Below, piece by piece: positions 1 to 8,834 of a stretch of 64,000 nt of DNA. Made by a program: the position numbers and the translations under genes. The notes below the pieces were generated by a model. That model did no database searches. It saw only the letters and a list, made by a program, of their open reading frames with translations, and was not told the DNA's origin. How positions within the stretch are numbered: the stretch's first letter is position 1; the number at the start of each line of letters is the position of its first letter. Origin of the DNA: Streptomyces griseoluteus (lineage in GTDB: Bacteria; Actinomycetota; Actinomycetes; Streptomycetales; Streptomycetaceae); contig JOBE01000021.1 of assembly GCA_000717735.1 (NCBI GenBank), positions 39,800 to 103,799 on the forward strand, read 5' to 3'.

Positions 1-82
1 CCCCGCCGAACCGCTAGCCGCCGGCCGCCCGCACAGACCTCGGTTCACCGACCACCCGTCCCGTCCAAGGAGAGCACGCCCC

Positions 83-1669
83 ATGCCCACGTACCTGTCC
101 CCCGGCGTCTACGTCGAGGAAGTCGCCAGCGGCTCCCGTCCCATCGAGGGGATGGGGACCTCCGTCGCCGCCTTCGTCGGCCTCTCCCCCGTCGGGCCGC
201 TCAACGAGCCGGTGCTCGTCACCAACTGGTCGCAGTACGTCGCCTCGTTCGGTGACTTCACGGACGGGTACTACCTCGCGCACTCCGTGTACGGGTTCTT
301 CAACAACGGCGGTACCGCCGCGTATGTCGTGCGGGTCGGCGGCGGGGACGCCCTCGGCGCCACCCGGGCCGTCGGATCCGCCACCGCCGCCGGTGCCGCA
401 CCGCAGCTCGTCGCCGGTGAGGCCGTCGCGCTCGGCACCTTCCGGGTCGCCGCGATCACCGCCGGTTCCGAGGCCGGTGGGGCGCTCACCGTCGAGGTGC
501 AGGACGTCGAGGGCGAGGCCGAGCGCTTCAAGCTGGTCGTCAAGGACGGCGAGAAGGTCGTCGAGAGCTTCGACGCCTCCGCGAAGAAGAGCGCACGCAA
601 CTACGTCGTCGCCCAGGTCAAGCAGCGGTCCAAGACCATCGTGATCGAGGAGGCCGCGGCCGGCGGGCAGCTCGCCAGGCCCGACGCGCAGGCCGTCACC
701 CTCGCGCCGCCCGCGCAGGTTCCCGCGCCCGTCGCGGCACGGACCGATGCCGCCGCCGCGCTGGAGTCCAAGCAGTTCATCGGCGACTCCGCCGACCGTA
801 CGGGCTTCGGCGGACTTGAGGCGTACGACGAGATCAACATGGTCGCCGTGCCCGACCTGATGGCCGCCTACCAGCAGGGGCTCATCGACCTGGAGCAGGT
901 CAAGGCCGTCCAGCTCGGTCTCGTCGCGCACTGCGAGCTGATGGGCGACCGGATGGCGATCCTCGACCCGCCGCCCTCGCTCAACGCCCGTGACATCCGC
1001 AAGTGGCGTCAGGACGTGGCCGGTTACGACTCCCCGTACGCGGCCCTCTACTACCCCTGGATCAAGGCCTTCGACCCGGCGAGCGGTCAGACGCGTACGG
1101 TGCCGCCGTCCGGGCACATGGCCGGCGTCTGGGCCCGCAACGACGCCGAGCGCGGCGTCCACAAGGCCCCCGCCAACGAGATCGTGCGCGGCGCGGTCGA
1201 CCTGGAGCTGCAGATCACGCGCGGCGAGCAGGACCTGCTCAACCCGATCGGCGTGAACTGCATCCGCGCCTTCCCGGGCCGCGGCATCCGGGTGTGGGGC
1301 GCGCGGACGCTGGCCTCCGACCCGGCGTGGCGCTACCTGAACGTCCGCCGCTACTTCAACTACCTGGAGGAGTCGATCCTCGTCGGCACCCAGTGGGTCG
1401 TCTTCGAGCCGAACGACCAGTCGCTGTGGGCCCGGATCCGTCGCAACGTCTCGGCCTTCCTCGTCAACGAGTGGCGGCAGGGCGCCCTCTTCGGCCAGCG
1501 GGCCGAGGACGCGTTCTACGTGAAGTGCGACGCCGAGACGAACCCGCCGGAGTCCGTCGACCTCGGGCGCGTGGTCTGCGAGATCGGCATCGCCCCCGTG
1601 AAGCCCGCCGAGTTCGTGGTCTTCCGCCTCGCGCAGTTCCAGGGCGGCGGGGGCGAGCTGGAGGAGTAG
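83..1669 (+). CDS. cis2: Contractile injection system sheath protein
   Basis: A 528-residue phage-tail sheath protein that would polymerise around the inner tube and contract to drive it forward. The N-terminus starts with the sheath signature PTYLSPGVYVEEV, and the C-terminus has the usual tail-sheath fold region with an RRYFNYLEESI stretch followed by the terminal VVFRLAQF strand used for subunit linkage. The length matches single-sheath Streptomyces CIS loci. The ATG is preceded by AAGGAGAG at a good distance. It heads the visible operon, with the tube gene 84 bases downstream. Function is inferred from family and context. The symbol follows the published Streptomyces nomenclature as I remember it. 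Confidence 0.95.
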   Translation: MPTYLSPGVYVEEVASGSRPIEGMGTSVAAFVGLSPVGPLNEPVLVTNWSQYVASFGDFTDGYYLAHSVYGFFNNGGTAAYVVRVGGGDALGATRAVGSATAAGAAPQLVAGEAVALGTFRVAAITAGSEAGGALTVEVQDVEGEAERFKLVVKDGEKVVESFDASAKKSARNYVVAQVKQRSKTIVIEEAAAGGQLARPDAQAVTLAPPAQVPAPVAARTDAAAALESKQFIGDSADRTGFGGLEAYDEINMVAVPDLMAAYQQGLIDLEQVKAVQLGLVAHCELMGDRMAILDPPPSLNARDIRKWRQDVAGYDSPYAALYYPWIKAFDPASGQTRTVPPSGHMAGVWARNDAERGVHKAPANEIVRGAVDLELQITRGEQDLLNPIGVNCIRAFPGRGIRVWGARTLASDPAWRYLNVRRYFNYLEESILVGTQWVVFEPNDQSLWARIRRNVSAFLVNEWRQGALFGQRAEDAFYVKCDAETNPPESVDLGRVVCEIGIAPVKPAEFVVFRLAQFQGGGGELEE

Positions 1670-1753
1670 CCCTCCTCTTTCCCCGTCCCTTTCCCAGCTG
1701 CCCCCCTCCCCCTCCGCCCAGCCGGACCCCTTACATGAACAGGAGTGACCCGC

Positions 1754-2197
1754 ATGTCCCTCGACACCGGTGACGCCCTCACTACCCACAATTTCGGCCT
1801 GCAGATCGACGGCGTCATGGTCGAGACACTGCAGGAGATCAGCGGCCTCTCCATGGAGCAGGACGTCATCGAGTTCCAGCAGGTCTCGGCTGACGGCAAG
1901 CCGATCATCAAGAAGCTTCCCGGTGTGAAGAAGGCCGGAGAGTGCACGGTGACCCGTGGCGCCACCCAGTCCGCCGCCTTCACCGAGTGGATCGCCTCCT
2001 CCATCGCCGGCGACATGGGCTCCGCCCGCAAGGACGCGTCCATCATCTTCCTGGACTACCAGCTCACCGAGGTGAAGCGGTACAACCTGCGCAACGCCTG
2101 GTGCACCAAGGTGGAGCTCAGCGCGACCAAGGCCGGCGACGCCGCCGCCCTCACCGAGCAGGTCACCATCACCTTCGAAGAGCTGACGCTCGGCTGA
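1754..2197 (+). CDS. cis1: CIS inner tube protein (gp19-like)
   Basis: A 147-residue protein of the T4 gp19-like tail tube family. It should form the hexameric rings of the rigid inner tube that the sheath propels. The N-terminal part (FGLQIDGVMVETLQEISGL) and the C-terminal VTITFEELTLG strand are typical. An in-frame GTG lies at 1745, but the ATG at 1754 has AGGAG at the right distance and gives the normal family start. It follows the sheath gene directly, and its stop overlaps the next start (ATGA). A second, divergent tube-like paralogue lies at 5805. Confidence 0.93.
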   Translation: MSLDTGDALTTHNFGLQIDGVMVETLQEISGLSMEQDVIEFQQVSADGKPIIKKLPGVKKAGECTVTRGATQSAAFTEWIASSIAGDMGSARKDASIIFLDYQLTEVKRYNLRNAWCTKVELSATKAGDAAALTEQVTITFEELTLG

Positions 2198-2619
2198 TGC
2201 GACGCGAAGGAGGAGCGGCGGAAGCCCAGCGGGGACGCCAACAGGAGCCGCTGCGCACGGAGTTCGAGTTCGAGCTGCCGCGCGGGTTCGTCGACGAGGC
2301 GGGCACCGTGCACCGCCACGGGGCGATGCGGCTCGCCACGGCCAGGGACGAGCTGCTCCCGCTGCGGGACATCCGGGTCCGTGAGAACCCGGCGTACCTG
2401 TCCGTGGTGCTGCTCGGCCGGGTGATCACCCGGCTGGGCACGCTCCCGTCGGTCCACGACGGGACGGTGGAGAACATGTTCGCCTCCGATCTGGCGTTCC
2501 TCCAGGACTTCTACCGGCAGATCAACGCGGAGGGCCACACCAGGGCCGCCGTCGCGTGCCCGCATTGCGAGGAGTCCTTCGAGGTCGAGCTGGCCGGGAG
2601 CCGCCTGGGGGAATCGTGA
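2197..2619 (+). CDS. CIS tail assembly-type protein with CxxC pair
   Basis: A 140-residue protein starting at an ATG that overlaps the tube stop. It contains a conserved phage-tail-assembly-like core (LPRGFVDEAGTVHRHG, then RVITRLG and a LAFLQDFYRQIN helix). It ends with a single CPHC motif near residue 125 that could contribute to metal binding, although one CxxC alone is not a full zinc site. Proteins like this sit between tube and baseplate genes in other CIS and phage loci, where a chaperone or assembly role is assumed. Its stop overlaps the next start in the -1 frame right after a run of five G. Role inferred from position and resemblance. Confidence 0.75.
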   Translation: MRREGGAAEAQRGRQQEPLRTEFEFELPRGFVDEAGTVHRHGAMRLATARDELLPLRDIRVRENPAYLSVVLLGRVITRLGTLPSVHDGTVENMFASDLAFLQDFYRQINAEGHTRAAVACPHCEESFEVELAGSRLGES

Positions 2620-2768
2620 CGTACGCGGCCGACCGGATCGAGGAGGAGACCGCGTACCTCGCCTTCCACTTCCACTGGGGCATGGACGACATCCTCGATC
2701 TGGAGCACGCGGACCGACGGAGGTACGTGGGCCAGGTGGCCTCGCTGGTGGAGCGGTCGCAGGCGTAA
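2616..2768 (+). CDS. Small CIS-associated protein (HFHW motif)
   Basis: A 50-residue protein starting with GTG that overlaps the preceding stop (GTGA). It carries a compact conserved block: AYLAFHFHW, then DDILDLEHADRRRYV and a short helix. Small proteins of this type recur in CIS loci beside the preceding gene, and I believe they form a DUF of unknown function. An in-frame ATG upstream (2556) would make it longer, but that segment is the antisense-free overlap with the preceding gene and looks non-native. Overlap and frame relationship resemble paired tail-assembly chaperones. Molecular function unknown. Confidence 0.75.
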   Translation: MTYAADRIEEETAYLAFHFHWGMDDILDLEHADRRRYVGQVASLVERSQA

Positions 2769-2807
2769 CGGCATGGCAGGGAAGGGAGGTCGGAGGAGAC
2801 GGTGGGG

Positions 2808-5765
2808 ATGTTCGAGAGATGGCGGACGGCGCGGTCGGCGCGCGGTGGTGCGCGGGCCGGAGCCTCGGCGGAGAGCGCGGCAACGGTCGCGCGTCCCGCG
2901 GCGCCTCCCGGCGACGCGTGGCGGGCACTGCCGCCCGTCCAGCGGATGGTCGGCGCTCCGCGCACCATCGCGTCGCACGGTTTCGCCGCGTCCCTCGCAA
3001 CCCACTGGAACCCCTCCTTCCAGAGCGACCTCGGCCATGGGGCGGTGCCGGACGCGCCCGGTGGTGTCCTGCTCGACGCGATGCGGCCCGTGCAGCGCGC
3101 GGCGGGCGGCCCCGCGCAGGCGGAGCCCCACGAACTGCCGGGGCTGCGGCTGCCGGTGGCCGGGGCGGCTTCGGCGGGCGGCGGCGCCGCCGGGTCGGTG
3201 GCCTCGGAGACCGGTGGCGGGGGCGGTGGCGTCGTGCCGTCGGCCGTTCGGCGCCGGGCCGCGCCGATGCCGGACGGAGGGAGCGCGAGGACGGTTCCTC
3301 CGGTACGGGGCGAGGGGGCGGCACCCGCACGCGGTACGGCTTCCGCTGCTTCGGTACGGAGGGACACCGCGCCGCGCGCGAAGGCGTCGGGCGCGGATCG
3401 GTCTGCCCTGTCTGCCCCGTCCGCCGGTGGGGCGGTCCAGCGTGCTGCCGCGGCCGCCGGTGGTCCGGACCTGAGCGCTCGCGCCTCCGCGTCCGCCTCC
3501 ACCTCTGCCCTCGCGTCCGAGGCCGGTGGCAGGATCGGGGCGCCGCTCAGGGCGACGCCCTCCACCGGCGGCGCGCCCCGTGGGCCCGTTCGGCCCGTAC
3601 CCGCCGGCCGTTCGCCGCTGGTCTCCGCCCGGCCCGTCCAGCCGCCGCGTCGACTGGCTCCGGCCGGAGCCGCGTCACCGGCCGGACGCACGGACGTGTC
3701 CGGGCCGCCCCCCGTACAGAGGGCGGCGGCCCCGGACCGTACGACCGCGCCCGGCAGCGCCGTACCGGAGCCGACGGCTGCCGGGCGGCCCCAGAACGTC
3801 CCGGGCCCCCCTTCCCCCGAGGGGCCCGGGACTCCCTCCGGAACGCCCGGCGCTCCGGTGCAGCGCCGGCCTGCCGTACGCCGCTCACGGCGCGCGGCGG
3901 GCGCCGACTGGAGCACGAACTCGACGACCTCCACGCCGCCGGTGGCCCCGGCGGCGCCCGTCGGGCCGGTGGCTCCGGCGGTTCCGGCACCTCAGGTAGC
4001 TCCGACGAGTTCGGCGGGGCCGGCCGGTCCGGCGAGCCCGGCCGGTCCGGCTCGGCCCACGAGTCCGACCCGCCCCGCGAGTGCCGCCCCGGTCACCGCT
4101 TCCCCGCGACCGGCGGCTCCGGCGCCTCGGTCCGGCCCGCCCGCCCCCGCAGGCATCACGGCACCGGCCGCGCCGGGGTCCCCGGCGTCACCGGCTGCCA
4201 AAACCGTGGCCGTCTCCCCGGCCACCCCGCATGCGGCCGCGTCCACCGGATCCCCGACCCCCCTGATCGCGCGCGCTCCGGCCACCACACCCGCGCCCCC
4301 GGCGGCCCCGGTGACTCCCGCGCGTCCGGCAGGGCCCGCGACCCCGGCCACTCGCTCCTCATCTCCCGTGCCCCCGGCGGCTCCCGCGCGTCCGGCAGGG
4401 CCCGCGTCCCCCGCGACCCCGGCCACCCGCCCCGCATCTCCCGCGTCCCCGGTGACTCCCCCGCGTCCGGCAGGGCCCGCGTCCCCCGCGACCCCGGCCA
4501 CCCGCCCCGCCTCCCCTGCGTCCCCGGCCGTTCAGCCGCGTCCCTCCGCCGCCGTTCCCCCGGCGCAGCCGGGGCTCGGCGCCCCCGTGCGGCGCTCCGC
4601 CGCCGACGCGCCCGCTCCGCAACCGAGCCGCGCTCCGCGACGCTCCCCGATCGGGGCGCCCATCCCGCGTGCCGCCGCCAGCCGCGAAACGGCTGCCCCT
4701 GCCGCGGCGTCGCCCGCCCCTGGCTCCATCGGCTCGCCCGCCCCTCGGGCGGCCGCGCCGGCCCCGAGCACCACCGGATCGGCGACGCCGATCCAGCGGG
4801 CGACCTCGACCGCGCCCACATCCGCGTCCACCTCCAAGGTTCCGGGAACGCCAGGAGGGCCCGCGGCGCACGTTCCCGCCGCTCCGGTCACTCCAGTGGC
4901 GCCGGTGGCGCCGCCCGCCCCACCCACCAAGACCACGCCCGGCCCTGCGTCGCCGCGCCTGGCCGCCCCCAGCCGCACCACCTCTGCCCCGGTGCCGCTC
5001 GCCCCCTCCGCGCCGCCGCTTCCCGACCTCCAGCGCACCCCGGCCGCACCCCGGCCCCGGAGCGCCGGCCTCTCCCCCACTCCGCCGCCCGTCGGCGTAC
5101 CCGCTCCCGCCCCTTCACCCGTACCCGTGGTCGCCCTGCCCGACCTGCCTCGCGCCACCACGCCCCCGGTGCAGCGGCGGGCCGTTCTTCCGCTCGCCTC
5201 CACCCGGTCGCTCGCCCCGAGTCAGCCGGGAGCCGACAACACGTCCGCCCCGGCCCGTACCTCCACCGCACGCAGCGCCGCTCCCCTCTTCACGCCCGCC
5301 CCCTCGCCCGCGCCCGCCGTCCAGCGCTCCTCCGCCGGGCCGGCCGCCGGCGGCACCGCGGCTCCCCCCGGGTCCCCGCGCCCCGTCGTCCCCCTCGCAC
5401 CGCCCTCCGCCGCGCGGCCGGTCACCCGCCCGGTGGCGGTCAAGCACCAGAGCGCCCCCGAAGCAGTCCCGATCCCGACTGCCCCCGTGACCCCGGTCGT
5501 CACTCCCGCCCCACTCCAGCGAGCCACCGCGTCCACAGCGCCCGCCCCGCGCGCCACCGCGGTCACCCGGACCGCTCCCGCCCCGGCGTCCGTACAGCGC
5601 ACCGCCAATCCGGCCTCCACCGGGCAGGCCGCCGACGATGCCGAATCGCCGAGCCATCTCGACGAGTTGGCCCGGCGTCTCGTCACCCCGCTCTCGCGGC
5701 TCCTGCGCGCCGAGCTCCGTGCCGACCGGGAACGGGTGGGCCGCCTCCGCGATCACGGCCGCTGA
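2808..5765 (+). CDS. Giant Pro/Ala-rich CIS protein with eleven QR motifs
   Basis: A 985-residue protein inside the CIS operon. The first ~100 residues (FERWRTARSARGG, a central HWNPSFQSDLGHG) and the last ~45 (SHLDELARRLVTPLSRLLRAE) look folded. Between them lie over 800 residues of low-complexity Pro/Ala/Ser/Thr/Arg sequence predicted to be disordered. Eleven short [VIL]QR motifs are spread through it (PVQRMV, PVQRAA, AVQRAA, PIQRAT, DLQRTP, SVQRTA and others). The ATG at 2808 has GGAGGAG about nine bases upstream; a GTG at 2802 is too close. It lies just before the second tube gene, the slot held by small Afp6-like genes elsewhere. Candidates are a tube-loaded cargo, a scaffold or a flexible tether. 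Function is not established. Confidence 0.8.
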   Translation: MFERWRTARSARGGARAGASAESAATVARPAAPPGDAWRALPPVQRMVGAPRTIASHGFAASLATHWNPSFQSDLGHGAVPDAPGGVLLDAMRPVQRAAGGPAQAEPHELPGLRLPVAGAASAGGGAAGSVASETGGGGGGVVPSAVRRRAAPMPDGGSARTVPPVRGEGAAPARGTASAASVRRDTAPRAKASGADRSALSAPSAGGAVQRAAAAAGGPDLSARASASASTSALASEAGGRIGAPLRATPSTGGAPRGPVRPVPAGRSPLVSARPVQPPRRLAPAGAASPAGRTDVSGPPPVQRAAAPDRTTAPGSAVPEPTAAGRPQNVPGPPSPEGPGTPSGTPGAPVQRRPAVRRSRRAAGADWSTNSTTSTPPVAPAAPVGPVAPAVPAPQVAPTSSAGPAGPASPAGPARPTSPTRPASAAPVTASPRPAAPAPRSGPPAPAGITAPAAPGSPASPAAKTVAVSPATPHAAASTGSPTPLIARAPATTPAPPAAPVTPARPAGPATPATRSSSPVPPAAPARPAGPASPATPATRPASPASPVTPPRPAGPASPATPATRPASPASPAVQPRPSAAVPPAQPGLGAPVRRSAADAPAPQPSRAPRRSPIGAPIPRAAASRETAAPAAASPAPGSIGSPAPRAAAPAPSTTGSATPIQRATSTAPTSASTSKVPGTPGGPAAHVPAAPVTPVAPVAPPAPPTKTTPGPASPRLAAPSRTTSAPVPLAPSAPPLPDLQRTPAAPRPRSAGLSPTPPPVGVPAPAPSPVPVVALPDLPRATTPPVQRRAVLPLASTRSLAPSQPGADNTSAPARTSTARSAAPLFTPAPSPAPAVQRSSAGPAAGGTAAPPGSPRPVVPLAPPSAARPVTRPVAVKHQSAPEAVPIPTAPVTPVVTPAPLQRATASTAPAPRATAVTRTAPAPASVQRTANPASTGQAADDAESPSHLDELARRLVTPLSRLLRAELRADRERVGRLRDHGR
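4311..4530 (+). repeat. Tandem ~75-bp coding repeats in the Pro/Ala-rich protein
   Basis: Three consecutive near-copies of a segment that contains CGTCCGGCAGGGCCCGCG. They encode repeats built on RPAGPA, SPATPATRP and ASPASP. Copies two and three are nearly identical at the DNA level, and the first is more diverged. Such repeats favour slippage, so length variation between strains is likely. Confidence 0.75.
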
Positions 5766-5804
5766 CCGACCTTCCCACCACCGCCTATCCGAGAGATCCG
5801 CATC

Positions 5805-6242
5805 ATGCCCCAGCAGCAGGACCCCGCATCCACCGTCTTCTTCAAGCTCGCCATCGACGGCCAGGACCTCGGCCTGTTCAACGGCTGTGACGGTCTCTCC
5901 TCCGAGGTGGAGGTGGAGCAGCGTCAGGAGGGCGGAAACAACGGCTTCGTCTGGCAGCTCCCGACCCGCGTCACGTTCTCCACCATCCGCCTCACCCGTC
6001 CCCTCACCCCGGACACGGCCAAGGTCGCCGCCTGGATCTCGTCGCTCGCCACCGGCATCACCCGCCCCACGGCGCAGATCGCGGCGCTCCGCGCCGACGG
6101 GTCGGTCGTCGCCCAGTGGGGCCTGGTCGAGGTACTGCCGGTCCGCTGGACGGGGCCGACCCTCGACCCGGCGAGCCCGGCCGTCGCGACCGAGACCCTG
6201 GAGATCGCGCACCACGGCTTCACCGACGCGGGAGGAGCCTGA
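5805..6242 (+). CDS. CIS tube-like protein (second gp19-family member)
   Basis: A 145-residue member of the same tail-tube family as the gene at 1754 but clearly diverged. It has FFKLAIDGQDLGLFNGCDGL at the N-terminus and a WxPTLDP...ETLEIAHHGF end. In Afp/PVC-like systems a second tube protein (Afp5-like) forms the first ring that adapts the tube to the spike. The position just before the LysM adaptor and the spike supports that role here. The ATG follows the end of the large Pro/Ala-rich gene by 39 bases, and the stop almost touches the next ATG (one base between). Confidence 0.9.
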   Translation: MPQQQDPASTVFFKLAIDGQDLGLFNGCDGLSSEVEVEQRQEGGNNGFVWQLPTRVTFSTIRLTRPLTPDTAKVAAWISSLATGITRPTAQIAALRADGSVVAQWGLVEVLPVRWTGPTLDPASPAVATETLEIAHHGFTDAGGA

Positions 6243-6243
6243 G

Positions 6244-6984
6244 ATGGCCCCGTCCTTCGGGGGCCTGGCGGCCAGCGGACTGTCGCGCGCCTCGCTCGCC
6301 ATCCACCAGCCGCCGACCGATCTGTCGAGCAGCTACGGCGGCAAGCTCGGCGAGGTGAAGTTCGAGTTCAACCCCAATCAGCTCCAACTCAGCAGGTCCG
6401 CCGGCTGGTTCACGGAGCAGGCCGTCGCGTACGACCGGGGCGCGCCGCCGAAGTTCACCGGCAGCCGGCCCGCCGAGCTGCAGCTGGAGGTCTTCCTCGA
6501 CCGCTCCGGCGACCCGTCGTCCAACGACGTGAAGCAGCAGGTGGAACTGCTGCTGTCGTGCTGCGAGGTGACCCAGCAGAGCATCGCCGCGAAGGCGCCT
6601 TCGCCGCCGTGGGTGCAGTTCTCCTGGGGCTCGTTCTCGACGGTGCAGTTCGTCGCGTACGTCACGTCCGTCTCGGCGACGTACACCCTGTTCAGCCCCA
6701 GTGGCATGCCGATCCGGGCCACCTGCTCGCTGTCGCTGACCGAGATCTCCAGCGCGACGAAGAAGCAGAACCCGACGTCCGGCGCCCTGTCGGCCCGCCG
6801 GGTGCACCGTACGGTCGCCGGTGACTCGCTGGCGTCCCTCGCCTGGCGGGAGTACGGCGACGCGACCCGCTGGCGTGTCATCGCCGAGGCGAACCGCATC
6901 GACGACCCGATGCGACTGCGGCCCGGTACCGAACTGCTGCTCCCGTCCACCACCGAAACGCCGGAGACCCAGGGCGCCTCATGA
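6244..6984 (+). CDS. CIS baseplate adaptor with C-terminal LysM (Afp7-like)
   Basis: A 246-residue protein. The N-terminal ~180 residues form a tube-baseplate adaptor domain containing the FEFNPNQLQLSR strand common in this family. A single LysM domain follows at about 186-236 (HRTVAGDSLASLAWREYGD, then RLRPGTELLLPS). In contractile machines this protein (Afp7, gp53-like) clamps tube to baseplate, and the LysM is structural rather than peptidoglycan-binding. The start is one base after the preceding stop, and its own stop overlaps the next ATG (ATGA), showing translational coupling with the spike gene. Confidence 0.9.
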   Translation: MAPSFGGLAASGLSRASLAIHQPPTDLSSSYGGKLGEVKFEFNPNQLQLSRSAGWFTEQAVAYDRGAPPKFTGSRPAELQLEVFLDRSGDPSSNDVKQQVELLLSCCEVTQQSIAAKAPSPPWVQFSWGSFSTVQFVAYVTSVSATYTLFSPSGMPIRATCSLSLTEISSATKKQNPTSGALSARRVHRTVAGDSLASLAWREYGDATRWRVIAEANRIDDPMRLRPGTELLLPSTTETPETQGAS

Positions 6985-8795
6985 GCGAGAAGACCTTCAC
7001 CACCGTCCTCCACGTGCAGCTCGACGGCACGCCGCTGCCGGACCCGCTCGCGGTCCGCCTCACCGAAGGCTGGGTGGACGCCAGTGTCAACGTCCCGTCC
7101 GCCTTCCAGCTGACCTTCGCCGACAAGGACGGAACCCTCACCGGGAAGTTCCCGTTCCTCAAGGTCGGGGCCATGGCGGTGCTGTCCCCGTTCACCGACG
7201 GGAAGCTCGGGGAGCCCATGCTGACCGGCGAGGTCACCGCCGTCGAGGTGGATTCGTCGCCCGGCCACGGTCGGTATCTGATAGTGCGCGGATACGACCC
7301 GGGGCACCGGCTGCTGCGGAGCCGGCGCGTCGAGGGCTATCCGAACATGACGGCCTCGGACATCGTCCGGAAGCTCGCCGCGCTCAACCGGGTCCCGCTC
7401 GGCCGGGTCGACGCGACGCCGACCGTGTACGAGCTGGCCACCCAGCCCAACATCACCGACTGGGACTTCCTTTCGCGGCTGGCGCGGGAGAACGACGTGC
7501 GGCTGTCCCTCGACACGGCGGGCCGGCTCGTCTTCGCCGCGCTGCCCCCGGCCTCCTCCGCGCCCGCCGACACCACTCCGGCGGCGGTCAGCCCGTACGT
7601 CCTGGACTTCGGGAGCAACACGCTGCACAGCCGGGTGTCCGTCACCGCCGCCGGGCAGGTCGGGAAGGTCGACGTGCGCGGGTGGGATCCCCGTACCAAG
7701 CAGGCGTTGTCCTCGCCGACTCCCGCCGTCGCGAGCAAGGAGATCGTCTCCGACATCACTCCCGCGCAGCTCTCCGCGCCCTTCGGTCCGGCCGAACTGG
7801 CCTTCACCAGCGAGCCGTTCACCACGCAGTCGGAGGTGACGCAGGCGGCCGCGGCGCTCGCCGACGACGTCACGGGGTCGTTCGCGGAGCTCGAGGTGGC
7901 GGTCACCGGCAATCCGGCCCTGAAGCCGGGGCAGCCGGTGGCCGTGAAGGGGGCGGGCTTCCCCTTCGAGGGGCGGTACACCGCCACCGGTGTGCGTCAT
8001 GTCTTCGCGTCGGGACTGCAGTTCGCGACGTGGCTGACGGTGTCGGGACGGCAGTTCCGTTCGCTGTACGGGACGGCTTCGGGCGGTGGGGAGCCCGCGC
8101 CGCCGATGCCGGGCGTGGCGGTCGCGCTCGTCACCAACACGAAGGATCCGCTCTCGCTCGGCCGGGTCAGGCTGCGTTTCCCGTGGCTGTCGGCGACGTA
8201 CGAGAGCGGCTGGTGCCGGGTGGCCCAGCTCGGCGGGCGGGGTGGTGGCGGTCTGATGCTCCCCGAGGTGGACGACGAGGTGCTGTGCGCCTTCGACCGC
8301 GGGTCCCTGGAGCATCCGTACGTGCTGGCGGGCCTCTACAACGGGGTCGACAAGCACACCCCGGCCACCGACCGGGTGCCGCCCGTCGATCCGACGAGCG
8401 GGCGGGTCCAGTGGCGCGCGCTGACCTCCCGTACCGGTCACACCGTGGAGCTGCGGGAGGAGGGCGGCCGGACGCGTGCCTCGCACGGCATCCGGATGCG
8501 CACGTCGAAGGGGGGACTGAGCGTCGAACTGAACGAGGCCCGCACCACGCTGACCATCGACAGCGACGGCACGGTCACCATCACCGGGGCGCGGGGGGTC
8601 ACGGTGGAGTCCGGGACCGATCTGACGCTGTCGGCCAAGGGGCGGATCAAGCTCGACGCGGGGCTCGGCGTGGACATCAAGGCCGGCATGAAGTTCAAGG
8701 TCTCCGCGCTGACGCAGGCCGTCGTCAACGCGCCGACCTTCGTGACGTCGACCGTTCCGATGCCCAACCCCGTCGTGGCGAACCTGCCGTTCTGA
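6981..8795 (+). CDS. CIS spike/hub protein (VgrG/gp5-gp27-like, Afp8)
   Basis: A 604-residue spike protein. It starts with gp27-like hub domains (SEKTFTTVLHVQLDG, then VEGYPNMTASDIVRKLAALN and the WDFLSRLARENDVRLS block). A gp5-type OB fold follows at about 375-465 (TNTKDPLSLGRVRLRFPWLS, then the VDDEVLCAFDRGSLEHPYVLAG region). It ends in a beta-helical needle with LTIDSDGTVTITG. As a trimer it tips the tube and punctures membranes. ATG overlaps the previous stop. I see no PAAR tip domain fused to it or encoded next to it. Confidence 0.93.
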   Translation: MSEKTFTTVLHVQLDGTPLPDPLAVRLTEGWVDASVNVPSAFQLTFADKDGTLTGKFPFLKVGAMAVLSPFTDGKLGEPMLTGEVTAVEVDSSPGHGRYLIVRGYDPGHRLLRSRRVEGYPNMTASDIVRKLAALNRVPLGRVDATPTVYELATQPNITDWDFLSRLARENDVRLSLDTAGRLVFAALPPASSAPADTTPAAVSPYVLDFGSNTLHSRVSVTAAGQVGKVDVRGWDPRTKQALSSPTPAVASKEIVSDITPAQLSAPFGPAELAFTSEPFTTQSEVTQAAAALADDVTGSFAELEVAVTGNPALKPGQPVAVKGAGFPFEGRYTATGVRHVFASGLQFATWLTVSGRQFRSLYGTASGGGEPAPPMPGVAVALVTNTKDPLSLGRVRLRFPWLSATYESGWCRVAQLGGRGGGGLMLPEVDDEVLCAFDRGSLEHPYVLAGLYNGVDKHTPATDRVPPVDPTSGRVQWRALTSRTGHTVELREEGGRTRASHGIRMRTSKGGLSVELNEARTTLTIDSDGTVTITGARGVTVESGTDLTLSAKGRIKLDAGLGVDIKAGMKFKVSALTQAVVNAPTFVTSTVPMPNPVVANLPF

Positions 8796-8834
8796 TGGCC
8801 GACGCCCTGTCCGAGTCCGGAGGAGGACCTTCCC

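Noticed and set aside
14..1789. Long minus-strand open frame opposite the sheath gene
   Set aside because: It mirrors the sheath gene exactly, has Arg/Gly-rich shadow composition and no family resemblance. GC-rich codon bias produces such frames.
4311..4530. CRISPR-like direct repeats
   Set aside because: Repeats abut without unique spacers, are in frame in a coding region and encode Pro/Ala repeats.
2808..5765. DUF4157 (eCIS core) effector domain in the Pro/Ala-rich protein
   Set aside because: I looked for an HExxH metalloprotease-like motif and the DUF4157 core and found neither. Only the QR-type repeats are shared.
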